From NCBI RefSeq assembly GCF_000718015.1, contig NZ_JODY01000001.1, positions 62,001-126,000 of the forward strand: 64,000 nt of DNA, written 5' to 3'. The translations under genes were made by a program, and so were the position numbers. This DNA is from Streptomyces catenulae. Lineage in GTDB: Bacteria > Actinomycetota > Actinomycetes > Streptomycetales > Streptomycetaceae. Below, one piece after another: positions 58,944-64,000 of the stretch (position 1 is the first letter of the stretch; every line of letters starts with the position of its first letter). The notes under the pieces were generated by a model, which was not told where the DNA came from, made no database searches, and worked only from the letters and a program-made list of their open reading frames with translations.

Positions 58944-59585
58944 TCACTCCTCGCCCTCCTGCCGGAACCGCCGCACCAGCCAGGACGAGAACGCGCCGAC
59001 CACCGCACCGACCAGCGCCACCCCCACGAACATCAGTCCGGCGCCGACGGTGCGCCCGCGCGCGGTGACGGGCGTGGCGTCGCCGTACCCCGTCGTCGTC
59101 AGCGCCGCCACGGCCCACCACACCGCGTCCCCCAGATCGTGGATGCCGCTCCCCGGCGCCGACCGCTCCTCGTGCAGCACGGCCAGCGCCGCCGCGAACC
59201 CCAGCAGCAGCGCGGACAGCCCGGCGTACGCCATCACCCGCGCCTCCAGCACCAGCCGCGGCCGCCGGTGGCGCAGCCGCTGCCGGTCGTGCGTCTCGAC
59301 CAGCCGCAGCGGTCGCAGCAGCGGCAGCACCACCACCAGCAGGTCGAGCCAGCGGGTGCGTACGAACCGCCGCCGGTCCGGGCTGAGCGCCAGCCGGGTC
59401 AGATACTCCGCGATGAAGCACGCCCAGGTCAGAGCGGTCACCGCGGCCCAGCAGGCCCGTACGGCGGGGGACATGCCGGGCTCCAGGACCCGTACCGCGT
59501 ACGCGAGCAGGAAGAGCAGTGAGGCGGCGAGGAGGTAGGGGTCGGCGCGTCTCTCCCACGCCGCCAGACGGTCGTTCCGGTCCAT
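58944..59585 (-). CDS. Potassium channel family protein
   Basis: The 213-residue protein has a voltage-sensor-like arrangement of four helices with an Arg-rich stretch (RLVETHDRQRLRHRRPRLV), a pore loop with the filter TTTGYGD in WWAVAALTTTGYGDATPVT, and a last helix (TVGAGLMFVGVALVGAVVG), so it is a small six-helix K+ channel without a large cytoplasmic domain. I chose ATG 59585; the upstream frame is unrelated. Convergent with thrS. Confidence 0.93.
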   Translation of the reverse strand: MDRNDRLAAWERRADPYLLAASLLFLLAYAVRVLEPGMSPAVRACWAAVTALTWACFIAEYLTRLALSPDRRRFVRTRWLDLLVVVLPLLRPLRLVETHDRQRLRHRRPRLVLEARVMAYAGLSALLLGFAAALAVLHEERSAPGSGIHDLGDAVWWAVAALTTTGYGDATPVTARGRTVGAGLMFVGVALVGAVVGAFSSWLVRRFRQEGEE

Positions 59586-59664
59586 CGGCCCAGCATCGGG
59601 GAGGGTGCGGTGCGGTGCGCCCCGGCGACACGCCGCGGACGGCGGACGCCATATGCTGGCCGGT

Positions 59665-60210
59665 ATGACGAGCGAGCCGGAGCAGCAGATCGGAGTCGGG
59701 ACGCAGGACGCCTTCCAGCGCCTGTGGACGCCCCACCGGATGGCGTACATCCAGGGGGAGAACAAGCCGAGCGGCCCAGGGGCCGACGACGGCTGTCCGT
59801 TCTGCTCGATCCCCGCCAAGTCCGACGAGGACGGTCTGGTCATCGCCCGCGGCGCACATGTCTACGCGGTGCTGAACCTCTACCCGTACAACGGCGGGCA
59901 TCTGATGGTGGTGCCGTTCCGGCACGTCGCGGACTACACCGAGCTGGACGCGGCGGAGACCGCGGAGCTGGCGGAGCTGACCAAGCACGCGATGACCGCG
60001 CTGCGCACCGCGTCCGGGGCGCACGGCTTCAACATCGGTATGAACCAGGGCGCGGTGGCCGGTGCGGGTATCGCCGCCCACCTCCACCAGCACGTCGTCC
60101 CGCGCTGGGGCGGCGACACCAACTTCATGCCGGTGGTCGGCCACACCAAGATCCTGCCGCAGCTCCTCGCCGACACCCGGCGGATGCTCGCGGACGCCTG
60201 GCCCGCGTAA
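59665..60210 (+). CDS. HIT-family (histidine triad) hydrolase
   Basis: The 181-residue protein contains the HIT domain: GCPFCSIPAKSDEDGLVIARG, YPYNGGHLMVVPFRHVADY and the histidine triad HLHQHVVPRW. This is an ap4A phosphorylase/HIT-like nucleotide hydrolase or transferase of the actinobacterial long type. ATG 59665 lies 7 bases after TATGCT (59652-59657), which suggests a leaderless mRNA; ATG 59653 is the in-frame alternative. Confidence 0.92.
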   Translation: MTSEPEQQIGVGTQDAFQRLWTPHRMAYIQGENKPSGPGADDGCPFCSIPAKSDEDGLVIARGAHVYAVLNLYPYNGGHLMVVPFRHVADYTELDAAETAELAELTKHAMTALRTASGAHGFNIGMNQGAVAGAGIAAHLHQHVVPRWGGDTNFMPVVGHTKILPQLLADTRRMLADAWPA

Positions 60211-60315
60211 CGGCGCCGCCGCCCCGGGGACCGCGCACCTCCCCGGGGCGCACCGCTCCTCCGAAGGGCCGAACAAAACACCTCCTTCCGGTCCGTCCCG
60301 CTCTGTAATGGAGTG

Positions 60316-61101
60316 GTGACTCCACCGGACCGTCGTTCTGTGCTACGCGCTGCCGCCGCGGTGGCCGCCGGGGCCGCCGCGACCGCCTGCACCCGAGGCG
60401 GCGCGGACCCCGCGGCCGCCCGCGCCACCGCCCCGGCCACCCCGCGCCCGGCCTCGCCCCGCCCGGCGCACGCCGCCCGGCCGCCCACCCGCGCGCCGGG
60501 CCTGCCCGCGCAGATCGCCCACGGCCCCCGGCGGGGCGACGCGGTCGCGCTCACTTTCCACGGCCAGGGCGACCCGAAGACCGCGACCGCGCTGCTGAGC
60601 GAGGCCGAGCGGGCCGGTGCCCGTCTCACCGTGCTGGCCGTCGGCACCTGGCTCGACGAACAGCCCGCGATGGCCCGCCGGATCCTCGACGGCGGCCACG
60701 AACTGGGCAACCACACCCTCCACCACCGCACCATCTGCGCGATGCCCGAGGACGAGGCGTACGCCGAGATCACCGGCTGCGCCGACCGGCTGCGGACCCT
60801 CACCGGCACCATCGGCAGCTGGTTCCGCCCCTCGCGGACCCAGTACGCCACCGACCGGGTGGTCCGGCTGGCCCGCCGGGCCGGGTACCCGCACGTCCTC
60901 TCGTACGACCTGGACTCCCTCGACGCCGACGACCCCGGCGCGTCCGCCGTCCGGCGCACCGTGCTGGACGGTGTCCGGCCCGGCTCGGTCGTCAGCCTCC
61001 ACCTCGGGCACCCCGGCACCGTCGCCGCGCTGCCCCCGATCCTCGACGGCCTGCACCGGCGCGGTCTGCGCGCGGTGACGACTACGGAGCTGGTGACCTG
61101 A
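60316..61101 (+). CDS. Polysaccharide-deacetylase-fold lipoprotein with altered active site
   Basis: The 261-residue protein starts with a Tat/lipoprotein-type signal (RRSVLRAAAAVAAGAAATAC). The NodB-like domain follows, but VALTFHGQGD replaces the usual VALTFDDGP, so the catalytic Asp is His. The His pair in GHELGNHTLHHRT is kept, along with SWFRPSRTQYAT and SYDLDSLDADD. It may bind sugar or use a different mechanism. GTG 60316 lies 7 bases after TGTAAT (60304-60309), again leaderless-like. Its TGA shares a base with the next ATG. Confidence 0.88.
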   Translation: MTPPDRRSVLRAAAAVAAGAAATACTRGGADPAAARATAPATPRPASPRPAHAARPPTRAPGLPAQIAHGPRRGDAVALTFHGQGDPKTATALLSEAERAGARLTVLAVGTWLDEQPAMARRILDGGHELGNHTLHHRTICAMPEDEAYAEITGCADRLRTLTGTIGSWFRPSRTQYATDRVVRLARRAGYPHVLSYDLDSLDADDPGASAVRRTVLDGVRPGSVVSLHLGHPGTVAALPPILDGLHRRGLRAVTTTELVT

Positions 61102-62294
61102 TGGCTGACCGGACCTCTGCCCTCCGCCGCACCCCGGGGAAGGCCGCCCTGCTGGCCGCCGTGTGCGCGCTGCTCGCCGCCGGTTGCGGGAAAGGCGACC
61201 CCGCCGCCCGCGCCCCGCACTCCCCACGCCCCGCGAGCCCGTCCCCGGCGGTGGCCGCCCGCCCCGGACTGCCCGGTATGCCGCCGCTGCTCGACCCGCA
61301 CGACATCTACGCCGCCGACCGGCCCGGCAAGCTCGTCCCGCAGGTCAAGGACTATCCCTCGATGGTGTACGTCCCCAACACCATCTCCAACACCGTCAGC
61401 GTCATCGACCCGCGGACGTACAAGGTCGTCCGGACCATGCCGGTGGGTGTGCAGCCGCAGCACGTCGTGCCGTCCTGGGACATGAAGACGCTCTGGGTCA
61501 ACAACGACCGCGGCAACAGCCTCACCCCGATCGACCCGCGCACCGGCAAGTCCGGGAAGACCGTCTCGGTCCACGACCCGTACAACCTCTACTTCACGCC
61601 CGACGGCAAGTACGCGATCGTCATGGCGTCGATGGACAAACAGCTGGTCTTCCGCGACCCGCACACCATGGCGGTCCGCAAGACCGTGCCGGTGAGCTGC
61701 GCCGGGGTCAACCACGCGGACTTCTCCGCCGACGGCCGGTACTTCATCGTCTCCTGCGAGTTCTCCGGCGAACTGCTCAAGGTCGACACCGCGAAGATGA
61801 CGGTGACCGGCCAGCAGAAGCTGCCGCAGCACGGCGCGATGCCGCAGGACGTCAAGCTCTCCCCGGACGGGAAGACCTGGTACATCGCCGATATGACCTC
61901 CGACGGGGTGTGGGTCCTCGACGGCGACCACTTCACCCGGCCGAAGCTGCTCCGCACCGGCAAGGGCGCCCACGGCCTCTACGTCAGCCGTGACTCGAAG
62001 CAGATGTACATCTCCAACCGCGGCGAGGGCACCATCTCGCTGCTGGACTTCGCCACCGGCCGCCTCACCGGCAAATGGCACATCCGCGGCGGCGGCAGCC
62101 CCGACATGGGCGGCGTCTCCGCCGACGGCAAGGTCCTGTGGCTCTCCGGCCGCTACAACTCGGAGGTCTACGCCCTCGACACCCGTACGGGGAAGACCCT
62201 GGCGAAGATCCCGGTCGGCAACGGCCCGCACGGCCTCGCGGTCTACCCGCAGCCCGGCCGCTACTCCCTCGGCCACACCGGCATCTTCCGCTGA
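61101..62294 (+). CDS. Beta-propeller (YVTN-type) lipoprotein
   Basis: The 397-residue protein has a lipoprotein signal ending LLAAGC, a Pro/Ala-rich spacer, then about seven repeat blades with the YVTN-like pattern (MVYVPNTISNTVSVIDPRTYK, LWVNNDRGNSLTPIDPRTGK, YLSRDS-type ... MYISNRGEGTISLLDFATG). It closely follows the deacetylase-like gene (TGATG), so the two likely work together on the cell surface. The C-terminal PHGLAVYPQPGRYSLGHTG closes the propeller. Function unknown. Confidence 0.9.
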   Translation: MADRTSALRRTPGKAALLAAVCALLAAGCGKGDPAARAPHSPRPASPSPAVAARPGLPGMPPLLDPHDIYAADRPGKLVPQVKDYPSMVYVPNTISNTVSVIDPRTYKVVRTMPVGVQPQHVVPSWDMKTLWVNNDRGNSLTPIDPRTGKSGKTVSVHDPYNLYFTPDGKYAIVMASMDKQLVFRDPHTMAVRKTVPVSCAGVNHADFSADGRYFIVSCEFSGELLKVDTAKMTVTGQQKLPQHGAMPQDVKLSPDGKTWYIADMTSDGVWVLDGDHFTRPKLLRTGKGAHGLYVSRDSKQMYISNRGEGTISLLDFATGRLTGKWHIRGGGSPDMGGVSADGKVLWLSGRYNSEVYALDTRTGKTLAKIPVGNGPHGLAVYPQPGRYSLGHTGIFR

Positions 62295-62326
62295 CCGGCC
62301 GGACCGCACACCGGGCCGCGAAACGG

Positions 62327-62363
62327 CCGACTCCCGTACGGGGCGGGCCCGTACGGGAGTCGG
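62327..62363. terminator. 16-bp hairpin between convergent genes
   Basis: Perfect arms CCGACTCCCGTACGGG (62327-62342) and 62348-62363 with a 5-base loop separate the propeller gene from the membrane gene on the other strand. Confidence 0.85.
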
Positions 62364-62388
62364 AGGCGGGGGAGTGGACGGCCGCGGG

Positions 62389-64000
62389 TCAGGCGCTGTA
62401 CTCGTCGGCCTTCCGGGGCTCGACGCCCTGGACCATGCCGCTGAGCACCATCGAACGGCCCTCGAAGCGCTCGGTGTCCACGCCGTTCTCCTTGAGGACA
62501 CCCACCGCCGCGGTGTGGACCGCGCGCAGCACCGGCGTCGCCGCGCGCAGCGCGTCATCGGCCATGAAGCGGTGCCGCCAGGGCTTGTCCGCCCAGACGT
62601 GCCGCAGCCCGAACGGCTCGGGCAGCCCCAGCTTGCCGCCGAGGAAGTCCAGCACCGGCGGGAACCACGTCAGCGGGGCGCGGGCGGAGAGCCGGACGAC
62701 CTCGGAGGGGTCGATCAGCGGCAGCGTCTGCTTACGCGTCTCCCAGAACTTGACGACCTTCGCGACCTCTTTGGTCTTGGGCGACGGCTTGCCGGTGAAC
62801 AGGGAGTTGACCGGGCCGAGGGCGTGGCCGGTGACCTCGATACGCAGCGTCTCGTGCAGCACCGTGACCGTGATCAGCAACGTCAGCACCAACTGGCCGT
62901 CCCACAGCACGAACTGCACGCCCAGGTAGTGGCGGTTGCCGCTGCCGAACTGCTGCTCGTTGCAGATCCGCTCGACCTCGTGGCCGCGGATCTGGAAGGC
63001 GTCGGTGTCGGTGCCGTCCGGACGGCTGACCTCCTTGGCCTTCTCCCCGACCGGTACGACGATCCAGTGGTTGACCTGCGGCGCCTGCTGGAACCCGCCG
63101 GTGTGCAGCGGGCTGCGCTCCAGCATCCGCAGCTTGTCGTGGATCGCCCGGACGACGTCCCAGCTGCGGAACGGATGGATCTCCGTGCCCTCCTTCGCCG
63201 GCTTCAGCTCCTCGGCCAGATGCCAGCTGCCCCAGCGGGTGCCCATGCCGAGGATGCCGCGCGGACCGGCGTAGAAGACGACGTTGCTGCGCTGCTCCGC
63301 GGAGAGTTTGGCGAGATTGTGCCGCAGCGTCTCGGCCGCGATCTCGCCGGGATCGCCCGGCACCGCCTCGGGGATCTTCGCGCCGACCCCGCCGCCGTCC
63401 AGCAGCCCCTGCCACGCCTCGCGCAGCAGCACCGCCGTCCGCTCGCAGATCTGCTTGGCGAACCACCAGCCGACGATCGGGACGACGACCGCGGCCCGGG
63501 CGTACATCGGCCAGAAGCCCGTCGTCGGCAACTTGATCAGCAGGACCACCCCGGCCACCGCGAGCACGGCGAGCAGCGCCGAACCGCCGAGGGAGGTCTT
63601 GCCGTCCTTGGCGAGGTACTTCTTCAGCTGGAAGCCGCCCAGCCACAGCAGCACACCGGGCAGGAACGCCAGCCCGCACAGCAGCATGATCACCGTCAGC
63701 TTGGCGTCCCGCTGCTTGCGGATACGGGTGGCCGCCAGACAGTGCTCGACGATGACCTGCGGCTCGGTGCCGAAGGACTGGATGAGCGCCTTCCGGCCGC
63801 CGCCGAGCATCCGCGTCTGGATCGCCCGGGAGAACGCCTCGCCGAGATTCGGCTCGAAGAGCGAGATCTTGGGCTTCTTGATGTCGGAGGCGCCCGAGTC
63901 CGAATCCGCCTTGGAGATATCGGCCAACGGACTGTCCCGATACGCGGCGGAGGCCAACGCCTGGGTCGCCGCGGTCTGTCCCGCGCCCCCCAGGAGCGGG
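62389..64000 (-). CDS. Large membrane protein of unknown function (start outside window)
   Basis: The frame is open from the right edge (the codons after 63957 continue in phase), so at least 536 residues are present. There are about four hydrophobic helices in the middle (LTVIMLLCGLAFLPGVLLWL, SALLAVLAVAGVVLLIKL and AAVVVPIVGWWFAKQI, plus LVLTLLITVTVLHETLRI later), and otherwise a polar cytoplasmic protein with FYAGPRGILGMGTRWGSWHL. I do not recognise the family. It is convergent with the propeller gene. Orientation and the missing start mean its partner genes are outside. Confidence 0.85.
   Translation of the reverse strand, partial: PLLGGAGQTAATQALASAAYRDSPLADISKADSDSGASDIKKPKISLFEPNLGEAFSRAIQTRMLGGGRKALIQSFGTEPQVIVEHCLAATRIRKQRDAKLTVIMLLCGLAFLPGVLLWLGGFQLKKYLAKDGKTSLGGSALLAVLAVAGVVLLIKLPTTGFWPMYARAAVVVPIVGWWFAKQICERTAVLLREAWQGLLDGGGVGAKIPEAVPGDPGEIAAETLRHNLAKLSAEQRSNVVFYAGPRGILGMGTRWGSWHLAEELKPAKEGTEIHPFRSWDVVRAIHDKLRMLERSPLHTGGFQQAPQVNHWIVVPVGEKAKEVSRPDGTDTDAFQIRGHEVERICNEQQFGSGNRHYLGVQFVLWDGQLVLTLLITVTVLHETLRIEVTGHALGPVNSLFTGKPSPKTKEVAKVVKFWETRKQTLPLIDPSEVVRLSARAPLTWFPPVLDFLGGKLGLPEPFGLRHVWADKPWRHRFMADDALRAATPVLRAVHTAAVGVLKENGVDTERFEGRSMVLSGMVQGVEPRKADEYSA

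Overview
The window is chromosomal DNA from a high-G+C actinomycete, almost certainly a Streptomyces. Third codon positions are nearly all G or C, GTG starts and four-base ATGA/GTGA gene overlaps are common, and several genes are typical of the genus: ssgB (an SsgA-like sporulation protein), a SoxR with a CX2CXC cluster motif, an SCO-type fused secDF, Ala/Pro-rich CobT, and Tat-signalled secreted enzymes. From memory, the order argCJBDR - argH - metNIQ - cob genes - ssgB - thrS matches the S. coelicolor arg-to-thrS region; this was not checked by search.

Layout. 1-912: end of a histidine kinase and its NarL-type regulator. 1207-2787: FAD monooxygenase. 2868-6970: a two-gene cassette of a three-helix membrane protein translationally coupled to a large P-loop NTPase with phosphoesterase-like and SIR2-like N-terminal regions. 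This is the best candidate for an undescribed system, possibly anti-phage. 7131-12233: argCJBDR behind an ARG-box promoter. 12352-18120: TraR/DksA-type protein, a second two-component system with a striking 30-bp palindrome upstream, SecDF and tRNA-Pro. 18309-22644: DUF488 protein, argH with its own ARG palindrome, and a TetR/MFS efflux pair. 23032-28828: 5'-nucleotidase, PlsC, glycerophosphodiesterase, a GNAT and two small membrane proteins. 29220-32262: a Cys/Met-rich leader peptide followed by the methionine importer metNIQ. 32438-41766: GNAT, then corrin/siroheme genes (cobL, a BluB-CobT fusion with an approximately 845-residue low-complexity N-terminus, cobA/cysG) separated by a 44-bp minisatellite, then an SpoU methyltransferase.

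41767-44400 looks like a recombination scar: a decayed ABM-domain gene and the last ~30 codons of an acyl-CoA carboxylase beta gene (followed by an intact epsilon gene) surround soxR and an FMN reductase. 44456-46699: a membrane Ser/Thr kinase and a small membrane protein. 46966-47429: a tRNA cluster (Gly-Cys-Val-Val-Val) on the minus strand. 47607-49498: pabB/pabC for p-aminobenzoate. 49533-55092: assorted small genes, ssgB, and two identical-anticodon tRNA-Val(CAC) genes flanking an SRPBCC gene. 55528-64000: a conserved hypothetical, thrS, a potassium channel, a HIT protein, an atypical polysaccharide deacetylase with a beta-propeller lipoprotein, and a partial membrane protein at the right edge.

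Nearly every transcription unit ends in a long perfect G+C hairpin, mostly without a U tract. Several genes have a -10 hexamer about 7 bases before the start codon, suggesting leaderless mRNAs. I saw no IS element, integrase, CRISPR array or replication origin.
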